NCBI GenBank assembly: GCA_003248965.1
Contig: QFQU01000009.1
Coordinates: forward strand, 106,738 to 170,737
DNA: 64,000 nucleotides
Reading direction: 5' to 3'
Source: Brevundimonas sp.
GTDB lineage: Bacteria > Pseudomonadota > Alphaproteobacteria > Caulobacterales > Caulobacteraceae
Below are positions 51,222 through 60,831 of this stretch, piece after piece; the stretch's first letter is position 1, and each line of letters opens with the position of its first letter. Both the position numbers and the translations under genes were made by a program. The notes beneath the pieces are model-generated. The model did no database searches, was not told the origin of the DNA, and saw only the letters and a program-made list of their open reading frames with translations.

Positions 51222-52889
51222 TCAGCGGCCGAACTTCTGGTGCTGGACGCGCTTGGGGATGATGCTGTCGGCGCCCAGGCGACGCATCTTGTCCTGTTCG
51301 TAGGCTTCGAAATTGCCCTCGAACCATTCCACATGGCCGTCGCCTTCGAAGGCGAGGATGTGGGTGGCCAGACGGTCCAGGAACCAGCGGTCGTGGGAGA
51401 TGACCACGGCGCAGCCCGCGAACTCTTCCAGCGCCTCTTCAAGGTTCTGCAGGGTTTCGATGTCCAGGTCGTTGGTCGGTTCGTCGAGCAGGATCAGATT
51501 GCCGCCGGAGGCCAGGGTCTTGGCCAGGTGGACGCGGTTGCGCTCACCGCCCGACAGCTGGCCGACCTTCTTCTGCTGGTCGCCGCCCTTGAAGTTGAAG
51601 CTGCCGACATAGGCGCGGGTGTTGATCTCGCGCTTGCCGACCATCATCACGTCGGTGCCGCCGCTGATGGCCTGCCAGATGGTTTCTTCCGGCTTCAGGT
51701 CGTCGCGCGATTGGTCGACATAGGCCAGCTTGACCGTCTCACCGACGCGGATCGTGCCGCCGTCGGGCGTTTCCTGGCCGGTGATCAGCTTGAACATGGT
51801 CGACTTGCCGGCGCCGTTGGGGCCGATGACGCCGACGATGCCGTTGGGCGGCAGCTTGAAGGTCAGATTGTCGAACAGGACCTTGTCGCCGTAGGATTTC
51901 TGCAGCCCCTCGACCTCCAGCACCACATTGCCCAGACGCGGGCCGGGCGGAATCTGGATGACGGCGAAGGACTGGGCCTTGGCCGAATTCTCCTGTTCGG
52001 CGACCATCTTCTCATAGGCCGCCAGACGGGCCTTGGACTTGGCCTGACGGGCCTTGGCGCCCGAACGGACCCATTCCAGCTCTCGGGTGAGGGCGCGCTG
52101 GCGGGCTTCGGATTCCGACTGCTCCTGCACGACCCGCTTCTGCTTGGCTTCCAGCCAGGACGAATAGTTGCCCTCATGCGGGTGGCCCTTGCCGCGGTCC
52201 AGTTCCAGCGTCCACTTCGTGACCTGGTCCAGGAAATAGCGGTCGTGGGTCACAAGGATGACGCAGCCGGGGAAGTTCTCCAGATGGTGCTGCAGCCAGG
52301 CGACGGATTCGGCGTCCAGGTGGTTGGTCGGTTCGTCCATCAGCAGCATGTCGGGCTTGGACAGCAGCAGGCGGGCCAGGGCCACGCGGCGCTTTTCACC
52401 ACCGGACAGGTTGGTGACTTCCCAGTCGTCGGGCGGGCAGCGAAGGGCGCCCATGGCCTGGTCGATGCGGCTGTCGATGTCCCAGACGTCGCCGGCGTCG
52501 ATCTTTTCCTGAAGGGCGGTCATCTCCTCCATCAGTTCGTCGGTGTAGTTTTCGCCCAGTTCGGCGGCGACCTCGTTGAAGCGGTTGACCCACTGCTTCT
52601 CTTCGCACCAGGCCTCGACGTTCTGGCGGACGTTCAGGGCGGGATCGAGCTGGGGCTCCTGCTCCAGATAGCCGCGCTTGACGCCGTCGGCGGCGCGGGC
52701 CTCGCCCGAGAACTCGTTGTCCAGGCCGGCCATGATCTTCAGCAGGGTGGACTTACCCGAGCCGTTGACCCCGACGACGCCGATCTTGGCGTCGTTGTAG
52801 AAGCTGAGCCAGATGTTCTCGAAGATCTTCTTGCCGCCGGGGAAGGTCTTAGTCAGACCCTGCATCTGGAAAATATATTGCTGCGCCAT
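51222..52889 (-). CDS. ettA: Energy-dependent translational throttle protein EttA (ABC-F)
   Basis: The 555-residue protein has two ABC ATPase domains: Walker A GVNGSGKST and GPNGAGKST, signatures LSGGEKRRV and LSGGERNRV, joined by a linker rich in charged residues. EttA types are recognised by the start MAQQYIFQMQGLTKTFP and the arm KYLEQEPQLD-like GYLEQEPQLD. ABC-F proteins bind the ribosomal E site and gate translation by the ADP/ATP ratio. No transmembrane part, as expected. Confidence 0.96.
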   Translation of the reverse strand: MAQQYIFQMQGLTKTFPGGKKIFENIWLSFYNDAKIGVVGVNGSGKSTLLKIMAGLDNEFSGEARAADGVKRGYLEQEPQLDPALNVRQNVEAWCEEKQWVNRFNEVAAELGENYTDELMEEMTALQEKIDAGDVWDIDSRIDQAMGALRCPPDDWEVTNLSGGEKRRVALARLLLSKPDMLLMDEPTNHLDAESVAWLQHHLENFPGCVILVTHDRYFLDQVTKWTLELDRGKGHPHEGNYSSWLEAKQKRVVQEQSESEARQRALTRELEWVRSGAKARQAKSKARLAAYEKMVAEQENSAKAQSFAVIQIPPGPRLGNVVLEVEGLQKSYGDKVLFDNLTFKLPPNGIVGVIGPNGAGKSTMFKLITGQETPDGGTIRVGETVKLAYVDQSRDDLKPEETIWQAISGGTDVMMVGKREINTRAYVGSFNFKGGDQQKKVGQLSGGERNRVHLAKTLASGGNLILLDEPTNDLDIETLQNLEEALEEFAGCAVVISHDRWFLDRLATHILAFEGDGHVEWFEGNFEAYEQDKMRRLGADSIIPKRVQHQKFGR

Positions 52890-52992
52890 GAGGTGCGGTT
52901 TCGCCCTTCGGGTTCGTCTGATTGGGGAGTTGGCCCGATGTAGCGACCCGGCGCGCGAAGGGCAAATAAGGCGGCCGCGCGTCCGGGCCGGA

Positions 52993-53604
52993 TCAGGCGT
53001 AGTTGAAGCTGACGGAGATGCGGTCGGATTTGGCCTGGTTGGTCGGCACCTCGTGCCGCAGCCAGCTTTCCCACATCAGGACCGTGCCCGCCTGGGGACG
53101 CAGATAGACGAAGGGGCGTTCGGCTTCAGGCGCGTCGTCCGTGATCGACGGGCGAGCCATCATGAAGGGCAGGCGCGGATCCTCCAGCTTGAGGGAGGAG
53201 GCGCCATCCGGCACGTCGACATAGACGGTGCCGGACAGGAAGGCGTGCGGGTGGATGTGGCCGGTGTGGCCGCCGCCGGGCTTCAGGACATTGACCCACA
53301 GATTATCCAGGCGCGGCTTTCGGACCAGATCGAAGTTCAGCGCGCGGGCGTAGGCGACGGCGTGGCGATCCAGGTGCCGCTTCAACTCGGCGAATTCAGG
53401 AAACCGCTGTGGCAGGTCGTTGAGCGAACCATAGGAGGTGTAGCCACGATAGGCGTTGGCCCGGCACCAGCGCCGACCGGCCTCGTCTTCTTCGGCCATC
53501 ATGCGGATGACATCGATCAGTTGGGCGTTGAAGTCGGTCCAGCCGCGCCCCTCGGCGAGAGAGGCTTCGTAGACCTGGGTGACGAAGAGAGGGCGCAAGG
53601 ACAT
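52993..53604 (-). CDS. Putative 2OG-Fe(II) oxygenase (TIGR02466 type)
   Basis: The 203-residue protein has the pattern GHIHPHAFLSGTVYVDVP (first iron-ligand region, HxH rather than the usual HxD), then WESWLRHEVPTN and a C-terminal RISVSFNYA, where Arg binds 2-oxoglutarate in the family. These proteins are presumed oxygenases with unknown substrates. ATG 53604 is the start. The 87 bases to the carboxylase gene hold nothing else. Confidence 0.8.
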   Translation of the reverse strand: MSLRPLFVTQVYEASLAEGRGWTDFNAQLIDVIRMMAEEDEAGRRWCRANAYRGYTSYGSLNDLPQRFPEFAELKRHLDRHAVAYARALNFDLVRKPRLDNLWVNVLKPGGGHTGHIHPHAFLSGTVYVDVPDGASSLKLEDPRLPFMMARPSITDDAPEAERPFVYLRPQAGTVLMWESWLRHEVPTNQAKSDRISVSFNYA

Positions 53605-53691
53605 GAGCCGGATTTAAAGGTGTTGAGGGCGCCTGAGAAGGCTTGTGCGCGGCCTCTCGCGCGGTCCGCACGATCCGGCTAAGGATGGCGT

Positions 53692-55590
53692 ATGTTCAAG
53701 TCCGTCCTTGTCGCCAATCGCGGCGAAATCGCCTGTCGTGTCTTCCGCACCGCCAAGCGGATGGGATTACGCACCGTCGCCGTCTATTCCGAGGCGGACG
53801 CCGACGCCCTGCATGTGCGGGAAGCCGACGAGGCGGTGCTGATCGGGCCGGCCCCGGCGCGCGAATCCTATCTGGACGCGGAAAAGGTGCTGGCGGCGGC
53901 CAAGGCGACGGGCGCGGAGGCCATCCATCCGGGTTACGGCTTCCTGTCGGAAAACGCCGACTTCGCCGAGGCGGTGATGGCGGCGGGCATCGTCTGGATC
54001 GGCCCGCAACCGTCCTCGATCCGCGCCATGGGGCTGAAGGACGCGGCGAAAAAACTGATGATCGAGGCGGGCGTGCCCGTCACCCCCGGCTATCAGGGCG
54101 AGGACCAGTCTCTTGAGACCCTGACGGCCGAGGCGAACCGCATCGGCTTTCCGGTTCTGATCAAGGCGGTCGCCGGCGGCGGCGGCAAGGGGATGAAGAA
54201 GGTCGACCGGCCCGAGGACTTCGCCGACGGCCTGGCTTCGGCCCAGCGAGAGGGCCAGTCGTCCTTCGGCGATCCGCGCGTCCTGATCGAAAGCTACATC
54301 ACCCGCCCGCGCCACATCGAGGTTCAGGTGTTCGGCGACAGCCATGGGAATGTCGTCCACCTGTATGAACGCGACTGTTCGCTGCAACGCCGCCACCAGA
54401 AGGTGATCGAGGAGGCGCCCGCGCCTGGCATGGACGCCGCCACGCGCCAGGCCGTCACCGCCGCCGCCGTTCGCGCCGCACAGGCCGTGAACTATCAGGG
54501 CGCGGGCACCATCGAGTTCATCGCCGACGCCTCCGACGGGCTGAAGGCCGACCGCATCTGGTTCATGGAGATGAACACCCGGCTGCAGGTCGAGCATCCG
54601 GTGACGGAGAGTATCACCGGCGTCGATCTGGTCGAGTGGCAGCTGCGTGTCGCGGCGGGCGAACCGATCCCGCTGAAACAGGAAGTCATCCCGATGAAGG
54701 GCTGGGCCATGGAGGCGCGGCTTTATGCGGAAGACCCGGCCAACGGCTTTTTGCCGAGCATCGGTCGCCTGGAGCATTTCGTCTTACCCGACGACATCCG
54801 CGTCGATACCGGCGTGGAACAGGGCGGCGAAGTCAGCCAGTTCTACGACCCCATGATCGCCAAGCTGATCGTCCACGAAGACAGCCGCGAAGCCGCCGCC
54901 GAACGTCTGGCCGACGCCTGTGGCGAGGTGGAGGTCTGGCCGGTCAAGACCAACGCCGGCTTCCTGAAACGTTGCCTGGAACACCCTCGCTTCGTCGCCG
55001 GCGACGTCGACACCGGCTTCATAGCGGCAGAGGACGAGGGACTTCAGGCGCAGCCCCTTTCGGAATTCGGCCTGGAAAGCGTCGCGCGCGCCCTGCGGAC
55101 CCGCGGCGTCTTCACCATGAGCGAGGATCATTTCAGTCCCTGGGACGCCTGGAACGGGCCGCAAGGGCTGCGCCTCAACCGCGCAGCGGAAACGCATCAG
55201 ACGGTGGTCGTCGATGGCCAAGCCCATCGCACCTCGATGACGCCGGATGAGTATCCGCCGGCGCCCTATCTCCCGCTGACAGATCACAAGGGGATCTATT
55301 TCGAAGGCGGCGTGGCGTTCGCCGTTTCCGCTTTTCGCCAGGCGGACGCGTCGGGCGGCTCGATCTCCGACGGCGGCCTGCGCGCGCCCATGCCGGGCAA
55401 GATCGTCGCCGCGCCTGCAAAAGTCGGGGATGTCGTGACCAAGGGCCAGCCGGTCGTGGTGCTGGAGGCCATGAAGATGGAGCACGCCCTGACCGCGCCG
55501 TTCGACGGCGTGGTCGAGAGCTTCTCGACCGCCGTCGGCGACCAGGTCGTGGAGGGCGCGGTCCTGGCGGTGGTGAAGGCCTCGACCTAG
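53692..55590 (+). CDS. Acyl-CoA carboxylase alpha subunit (biotin carboxylase + carrier)
   Basis: The 632-residue subunit has a biotin carboxylase (residues about 1-450: FKSVLVANRGEIACRV, the ATP loop AGGGGKGMKKV and EMNTRLQVEHPVTE). The C-terminal carrier contains the biotinyl lysine in VLEAMKMEHAL. The size and order suit 3-methylcrotonyl-CoA carboxylase alpha (MccA), or a propionyl/geranyl-CoA type. The beta subunit is not in the window, so the substrate is not decided. AAGGA precedes the ATG. It converges on the monooxygenase gene (CTAG overlap). Confidence 0.92.
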   Translation: MFKSVLVANRGEIACRVFRTAKRMGLRTVAVYSEADADALHVREADEAVLIGPAPARESYLDAEKVLAAAKATGAEAIHPGYGFLSENADFAEAVMAAGIVWIGPQPSSIRAMGLKDAAKKLMIEAGVPVTPGYQGEDQSLETLTAEANRIGFPVLIKAVAGGGGKGMKKVDRPEDFADGLASAQREGQSSFGDPRVLIESYITRPRHIEVQVFGDSHGNVVHLYERDCSLQRRHQKVIEEAPAPGMDAATRQAVTAAAVRAAQAVNYQGAGTIEFIADASDGLKADRIWFMEMNTRLQVEHPVTESITGVDLVEWQLRVAAGEPIPLKQEVIPMKGWAMEARLYAEDPANGFLPSIGRLEHFVLPDDIRVDTGVEQGGEVSQFYDPMIAKLIVHEDSREAAAERLADACGEVEVWPVKTNAGFLKRCLEHPRFVAGDVDTGFIAAEDEGLQAQPLSEFGLESVARALRTRGVFTMSEDHFSPWDAWNGPQGLRLNRAAETHQTVVVDGQAHRTSMTPDEYPPAPYLPLTDHKGIYFEGGVAFAVSAFRQADASGGSISDGGLRAPMPGKIVAAPAKVGDVVTKGQPVVVLEAMKMEHALTAPFDGVVESFSTAVGDQVVEGAVLAVVKAST

Positions 55591-55877
55591 AGACCGACGC
55601 CGCCGATGGGGCGGGTATAGGTCGTTTCCCCGAACACGGCGATCAGACTGAGGGCCGGTCGCAGTTCCGCCGTTTCGTGGATATGGGCCGACCAGGCCGT
55701 GTGGGTCGCCTTGTTGAACCAGACCTCCGTCACCCAAAGGGCGTCGGGATCGACGGCGTCATGGGCCACCACATAGGAGTGGCAGCCGGGTCGTTTCACG
55801 CCGGGATCGAGCAGACAGAAGGCCAGGTCGTCGCGACGACCGGGATGCGCCGTCAATCTCGTAATCAAGCCGTACAT
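55587..55877 (-). CDS. Antibiotic biosynthesis monooxygenase-like (ABM) protein
   Basis: The 96-residue ferredoxin-fold protein begins MYGLITRLTAHPGRRDDLA and has WVTEVWFNKATHTAWSAH, the pattern of YgiN/ABM putative quinol monooxygenases. These dimeric enzymes need no cofactor, and substrates are varied. Stop codon overlaps mccA-like gene by four bases on the other strand. Complete. Confidence 0.82.
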   Translation of the reverse strand: MYGLITRLTAHPGRRDDLAFCLLDPGVKRPGCHSYVVAHDAVDPDALWVTEVWFNKATHTAWSAHIHETAELRPALSLIAVFGETTYTRPIGGVGL

Positions 55878-55979
55878 GCAGATCCTTGGGCGCCGGAACG
55901 GGAGCGCGAACAGCTGTTCCTAACGGTCCGAAGATTTAAGAATCTGGCTAAGCCGCCTAAGGGACATTACGTGGTCGCC

Positions 55980-56378
55980 ATGCCGCTTCACATGATCAAG
56001 CTTTGCGTCGGGGTGTCCGACGTCGAATGGCTGGAAAACCGCGCCGCATCGGGAAAGCCGCTGATCGTCCATACCCGGATGACGCCCAAGCGCGCGACCG
56101 AGATCGAGGACGGCGGATCGCTGTACTGGGTGGTCAAGGGAACCATCGTCTGCCGCCAGCCGATCCTGGACATCGCCACCCTGGGCGAGGGCAAGGCCAG
56201 CCGTTGCGAGATCATGCTGGAGCCTCGGGTCATCCGCACGGCCCCCCTGGCGCGACGGCCGTTCCAGGGCTGGCGCTATCTGGAGCCCAAGGACGCCCCG
56301 GCCGATCTGGACACGCTGGACGCGGGCGAGGCGCCCGAGGGCCTGGTGCGGCAGCTGCGCGAACTGGGCGCCTGGTAG
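55980..56378 (+). CDS. DUF1489-family protein
   Basis: The product of about 132 residues begins MPLHMIKLCVGVSDVEWLEN and contains TRMTPKRATEI and DGGSLYWVVKG, then QPILDIA and CEIMLEPRVI. This is DUF1489, an alphaproteobacterial family of unknown function with an RNA-binding-like (PUA-type) core. A GTG at 55971 with AAGGGA before it is a possible earlier start. It lies before the MATE gene in the same direction. Confidence 0.85.
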   Translation: MPLHMIKLCVGVSDVEWLENRAASGKPLIVHTRMTPKRATEIEDGGSLYWVVKGTIVCRQPILDIATLGEGKASRCEIMLEPRVIRTAPLARRPFQGWRYLEPKDAPADLDTLDAGEAPEGLVRQLRELGAW

Positions 56379-56442
56379 CGTAAAACCCACAAAGTTTTTG
56401 GGAGTTGACCCCGGCGGTCGCCCATGGCCTGTGCCGCGTCCC

Positions 56443-57795
56443 ATGCTCCGTTTCAGCGCCCAAACCCGATCCACCCTTCGTGAACTGACGACCCTGGCCT
56501 GGCCGGTCGTCATGGCGCGGCTGGGCATCATGACCATGGGCCTGACCGACGCCATCGTGGTGGGGCATTATTCCAGCCGCGAACTGGCCTTTCACTCTCT
56601 GGCCTGGGCGCCGTCGTCGGTGGTGCTGACCACGGCGGTTGGTCTGATGATGGGGGTCCAGGTCATGACCGCCCGCCTGCGGGGCGAGGGACGGCACGAC
56701 GAGGTCGGGGCCGTGCTGCGGCGCGGCCTGGTCTATGCCTTGCAGATCGGCGTGGTCTCCATGATCGCGCTTCTGCTGCTGGGGCCGTTCGGCATGGTTC
56801 ACATGGGGCTGGAGGATGGATTGGCCGAGGGCGCCTCGCCGGTGCTGATGGTCTTCGCCCTGTCGATGCCGGCCTATCTGATTTCCGTGGCGGCGCAGTT
56901 CTTCCTGGAGGGCCTGCATCGGCCCAAGGCGGGCATGGTGGCCATGTGGGTCGCCAATGCGGTCAATCTGGCGCTGAACCTGGTGCTGGTGCCCGATCTG
57001 TTCGGGCTGGGCGTGCACGGGGCGGTCGCTTCGGCCTGGGCGACGTTCGGCGCGCGGACGGCCCTGGCGGTGTTTCTGGCCGTCTATATCCTCCGCCTGC
57101 CCGAGGCGCGCCAGTGGGGCCTGTTCGCCAAGCCGCGCCGCGACCGCTCGACCGAGGTGGAGCAGATTCGCGTGGGTATCGGCGCCGGATCGTCCAATTT
57201 TGTCGAGGTCGGCGCCTTCGCCGCCATGACCCTGTTCGCCGGTCAGTTGGGCGCGGCCGAGACGGCCAGCTGGGCCGTGGTCATCAATGTGTCCGCCATC
57301 GTCTTCATGGTGCCGATGGGCCTGTCGTCCGCGACCGCCGTTCTGGTCGGCCGGGCCTATGGGGCCGGGGACAAGGCGGGCGTGATGCGCAGCGGCCTTT
57401 TGGGCGTCGGCGTGGTGACGGTCCTGGCCTTTCTCATCGCCATCGGCCTGTGGCTGGCCGCGCGGCCGGTGGTCGGCGCCTACACCACCGATCCGGCGAT
57501 CCTGGCCATCGCCGCCCCGGCTCTGGTTCTGGCCACCCTGTTCTTTGTCGCGGACGCCCAGCAGGTGGTCGCGGCCCAGGCCAACCGCGCCGCCGGTGAC
57601 GTGGTCTGGCCGACCCTGATGCACGTCTTTTCCTACGCCGTGGTCATGATCCCGCTGGGCTGGTGGTTGGCGCACCGGATCGGCGTCGACGGCCTGGTCT
57701 GGTCGGTCATCGTCGCCAGCGTCATCTCCGGCGCCTTGCTGACGGGGCGGTTTTTGCGGATTGCGCGGCGACTGCCGGCGAACTCCGCCGGGTAA
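56443..57795 (+). CDS. MATE-family efflux transporter
   Basis: The product of about 450 residues has 12 transmembrane helices in the MATE (NorM-like) arrangement: LAWPVVMARLGIMTMGLTDA near the start, then FFLEGLHRPKAGM and ATAVLVGRAYGAGDKAG. MATE proteins export cationic drugs or metabolites using Na+ or H+. A TTG at 56398 and GTG 56431 are alternatives, as no good ribosome site precedes ATG 56443. A hairpin spans the stop. Confidence 0.88.
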   Translation: MLRFSAQTRSTLRELTTLAWPVVMARLGIMTMGLTDAIVVGHYSSRELAFHSLAWAPSSVVLTTAVGLMMGVQVMTARLRGEGRHDEVGAVLRRGLVYALQIGVVSMIALLLLGPFGMVHMGLEDGLAEGASPVLMVFALSMPAYLISVAAQFFLEGLHRPKAGMVAMWVANAVNLALNLVLVPDLFGLGVHGAVASAWATFGARTALAVFLAVYILRLPEARQWGLFAKPRRDRSTEVEQIRVGIGAGSSNFVEVGAFAAMTLFAGQLGAAETASWAVVINVSAIVFMVPMGLSSATAVLVGRAYGAGDKAGVMRSGLLGVGVVTVLAFLIAIGLWLAARPVVGAYTTDPAILAIAAPALVLATLFFVADAQQVVAAQANRAAGDVVWPTLMHVFSYAVVMIPLGWWLAHRIGVDGLVWSVIVASVISGALLTGRFLRIARRLPANSAG

Positions 57796-57802
57796 GGCGG
57801 AG
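57783..57802. repeat. 7-bp inverted repeat over the MATE stop codon
   Basis: CTCCGCC-gggtaa-GGCGGAG is a perfect dyad whose loop contains the TAA stop. No T-run follows, so its role, if any, is unclear. Confidence 0.35.
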
Positions 57803-57860
57803 GTGACGTGGCTGCTTAGCCGCTCTATATCCCTGCGCTTCCCCGAACGACTGGACGACC

Positions 57861-59564
57861 ATGGCCCGCATCCTCATCACCTCGGCGCTGCCCTATATCA
57901 ACGGCATCAAGCACCTGGGGAATCTGGCGGGGTCGATGTTGCCGGCCGACGTCTGGGCGCGGTTCAAGCGGGGGCAGGGGCATGAGGTCCTCTATATCTG
58001 CGCCACCGACGAACACGGCACGCCGGCCGAACTGGCCGCCGCCGCCGCCGGTCAGGACGTGCGGACCTATTGCGACGAGCAGCACGAGATTCAGAAGGCG
58101 GCGGGACAGGCGTTCGGACTGAGCTACGACTGGTTCGGCCGGTCCTCGAACCCGCCGAACCATCGCCTGACCCAGCATTTCGCCGAGGCGCTGGAGAAGA
58201 ACGGCCTGATCGAGGAACGGGTGGATCGGATGATCTACTCCATCGACGACGCGCGCTTCCTGCCCGACCGCTATGTGGAGGGGACCTGCCCGCACTGCGG
58301 TTACGACAAGGCGCGCGGCGACCAGTGCGACAACTGTGGGCGACTGTTGGACCCGACCGACCTGATCGACCCCTATTCCTCGGTCTCGGGATCGCGGAAC
58401 CTGGAGGTGCGCGACACCCGCCACCTGTATCTGCTGCAAACGAAGATCGAGCCGCAGATCCGCGCCTGGGTGGACGGCAAGTCCGGCTGGCAACCTCTGG
58501 CCAAGTCCATCGCCAACAAGCATCTGGACGAAGGGCTGATCGACCGGGGCATCACCCGCGACCTGGCCTGGGGCGTGCCGGTGACGAAGGACGGATTCCC
58601 GCGTTCGGGCATGGAGGACAAGGTCTTCTACGTCTGGTTCGACGCCCCCATCGAATATATCGGCGCGACCGAGGAATGGGCCGAAGCGACCGGAAACAGT
58701 TGGCGCGACTGGTGGCGTCTGGACGAGGGCGCCGCGGATGTCCGCTATGTCCAGTTCATGGGCAAGGACAACGTCGCCTTCCACACCGTCAGCTTCCCGG
58801 CGACCATCATCGGCTCGGGCGAGCCGTGGAAGACGGTGGACCAGCTGAAGGCCTTCAACTGGCTGAACTGGTACGGCGGCAAGTTCTCGACCAGTCAGAA
58901 ACGCGGCGTCTTCATGGACCAGGCGCTGGAGCTGCTGCCGGCCGACTACTGGCGCTGGTATCTGACGGCCTATGGCCCCGAACACTCCGATGCGGCCTTC
59001 ACCTGGGAGCAGTTCCAGGGAGCGATCAACAAGGACCTAGCCGACGTGCTGGGCAATTTCGTCAATCGCATCGTGAAATTCGCCGAGTCGAAGTTCCACG
59101 GCGTCGTGCCCGAGGGCGGCGAGGCCGGTCCGCTGGAGGTCAAGCTGGAGGCCGATCTGCGCGCCGCGGTGGCCGAGGCGACCGAGCAGTTCGAGGCGAT
59201 GGAGTTCAGAAAGGCCGCCGCCGCCGTGCGCGCCGCCTGGGTTCTGGGCAATGAATATCTGCAGGAAGCCGCGCCCTGGACGGCGCTGAAGACCGACCGT
59301 GACCGGGCGGCGGTCGGCGTGCGCACGGGCCTGAACATGGTCGCCCTGTTTGCCCGTCTGGCCGCGCCGATCCTGCCCTTCACCGCGCCGCGCATCGCCG
59401 CCTCGGTCGGGATGACGGACCTAAGCTGGCCGGCGGCCGACGCCGATCTGCTGAACGCCTTGCCGGTCGGCGGCAAGGTGGAGGCGCAAGGGGTGCTGTT
59501 CGCCAAGATCGAGGACGCGCAGGTCGCGGAATGGTCCGAACGCTTCGGCGGCGCGGATCAATGA
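57861..59564 (+). CDS. metG: Methionyl-tRNA synthetase
   Basis: The 567-residue class I synthetase has the HIGH-type motif in ALPYINGIKHLGNL (residues about 10-23), a four-Cys zinc knuckle CPHCGYDKARGDQC-DNC, and the anticodon-binding WYLTAYGPEHSDA start. The catalytic loop reads KFSTSQKRG (58881 onward, Lys341) where most bacteria have KMSKS, so the second Lys is Thr. There is no C-terminal tRNA-binding domain. It charges methionine onto both tRNAs. Confidence 0.96.
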   Translation: MARILITSALPYINGIKHLGNLAGSMLPADVWARFKRGQGHEVLYICATDEHGTPAELAAAAAGQDVRTYCDEQHEIQKAAGQAFGLSYDWFGRSSNPPNHRLTQHFAEALEKNGLIEERVDRMIYSIDDARFLPDRYVEGTCPHCGYDKARGDQCDNCGRLLDPTDLIDPYSSVSGSRNLEVRDTRHLYLLQTKIEPQIRAWVDGKSGWQPLAKSIANKHLDEGLIDRGITRDLAWGVPVTKDGFPRSGMEDKVFYVWFDAPIEYIGATEEWAEATGNSWRDWWRLDEGAADVRYVQFMGKDNVAFHTVSFPATIIGSGEPWKTVDQLKAFNWLNWYGGKFSTSQKRGVFMDQALELLPADYWRWYLTAYGPEHSDAAFTWEQFQGAINKDLADVLGNFVNRIVKFAESKFHGVVPEGGEAGPLEVKLEADLRAAVAEATEQFEAMEFRKAAAAVRAAWVLGNEYLQEAAPWTALKTDRDRAAVGVRTGLNMVALFARLAAPILPFTAPRIAASVGMTDLSWPAADADLLNALPVGGKVEAQGVLFAKIEDAQVAEWSERFGGADQ

Positions 59565-59586
59565 GCCGGCGGCGAGAGGGCTTGGG

Positions 59587-60300
59587 ATGACGCCGACGCT
59601 GGCGATCCAGGATCCGGCCCGGCGCGCCTCCATTCGTGATCGCCTGGCGCGAACGGGCAGGGCGCAGGTGGAGGGCGTGCTGACGCCGTCTGACGCCCTG
59701 GGTCTTTACGAGGCTGCGACGGCGGCGGACTTCAATGTCGTGACGCGACGTGGAACGGGCCATGTCGATCTGCCGGCTGCCTGGCTGGCCTCTCTGACGC
59801 CGGATCAGAAGCAGGCCCTGGGGCAGGCGGTCCAGGCCTCGGCTCAGAGCGACTTCCAGTATCTGTACGACAATCACCCGATCTACGATCTGGTCCAGGC
59901 GGGGCAGGCGAGGCCGGTGTGGCGCGACCTGCTGGCCTTTCTTAACGGCGCGGCCTTTCTGGACCTGATGCGCGACTTGACCGGAGAGGCTCGGATCGCC
60001 TTGGCGGACGCGCAACTGACTCGTTATCGCGCCGGACACTTTCTGACCGAGCACGACGACCATGCCGAGGGCAAGAACCGCTTCTTCGCCTATGTGCTGA
60101 ACCTGACGCCGGTGTGGCGCATCGAATGGGGCGGCCTCTTGGCCTTCCACGGCGACGACGGCAATGTGGCCGAGGCCTTCACCCCGCGCTTCAACACCCT
60201 GAACCTGCTCAAGGTGCCTTCGCCCCATTCGGTGACGCAGGTGGCGCTGTCGGCGGCGGCGGACCGGATTTCGGTCACGGGCTGGCTCCGAGGCGCCTAG
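59587..60300 (+). CDS. 2OG-Fe(II) oxygenase family protein
   Basis: The 237-residue protein has the HxD iron motif in TEHDDHAEGKNRFFAYV, a conserved EWGGLLAFHG, a distal His in SPHSVTQV and the 2-oxoglutarate Arg in DRISVTGWLR. It resembles prolyl-hydroxylase-like (Tpa1/Ofd1) oxygenases acting on proteins. It lies 22 bases after metG and converges on the rhodanese gene (CTAG overlap), so a role in translation is possible but unproven. Confidence 0.85.
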   Translation: MTPTLAIQDPARRASIRDRLARTGRAQVEGVLTPSDALGLYEAATAADFNVVTRRGTGHVDLPAAWLASLTPDQKQALGQAVQASAQSDFQYLYDNHPIYDLVQAGQARPVWRDLLAFLNGAAFLDLMRDLTGEARIALADAQLTRYRAGHFLTEHDDHAEGKNRFFAYVLNLTPVWRIEWGGLLAFHGDDGNVAEAFTPRFNTLNLLKVPSPHSVTQVALSAAADRISVTGWLRGA

Positions 60301-60827
60301 GCCCGGTTCCAGGGCGCGTGGTTCAGCAGGATCGCCAGGCCGCACCAGCCAGTGACGCCGGCCGTGGCCAGGGCCGCGCCGAACAGGCCGGCGACGATGA
60401 AGCCCGCCGGGCCGAAGGCGAACCCCGCCAGGACGCCGATCACCACCAGAAGGCCGACCGCGATCTGGACCTGCCGAAAGATCGACAGGCGTGGCGCGGC
60501 GGCGGCAGAGACGACCGGCAGTCCGGCGGCGGCCCAGGCCTCGATCCCGCCTTCAAGATTGAAGACCGGCTGGCCGCCCGGCGCGACGGCGCCCACGGCG
60601 GCGCAGGCTTGACCGCCGCGCCCGCCCTTTTGGCACTGGAACACCAGCTTGCGGTCCTTCGGCAGGCCCAGGCCGCGCAGGATGTCGGTCGTCTGTCTCA
60701 GCGGGGCGGACAGGGCGTAGGGAATGTGGGCGGCCGCGAACTCGGACGGTTCGCGCACATCGATCAGGACGGCCTCGCCCTGGTTCAGCCACTCCAGGGC
60801 CTGACGGGGGGAAACGGTGTCGGTCAT
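60297..60827 (-). CDS. Membrane-anchored rhodanese (YgaP-like)
   Basis: The 176-residue protein joins a rhodanese domain (residues 1 to about 105: catalytic Cys65 in VFQCQKGGRG) to two C-terminal transmembrane helices with a GWCGLAILLNHAPWNR end, as in YgaP. Rhodaneses move sulfane sulfur between thiols. It is four bases after the ArsR gene on the same strand, so it is probably repressed by it. Confidence 0.9.
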   Translation of the reverse strand: MTDTVSPRQALEWLNQGEAVLIDVREPSEFAAAHIPYALSAPLRQTTDILRGLGLPKDRKLVFQCQKGGRGGQACAAVGAVAPGGQPVFNLEGGIEAWAAAGLPVVSAAAAPRLSIFRQVQIAVGLLVVIGVLAGFAFGPAGFIVAGLFGAALATAGVTGWCGLAILLNHAPWNRA

Positions 60828-60831
60828 GGAT

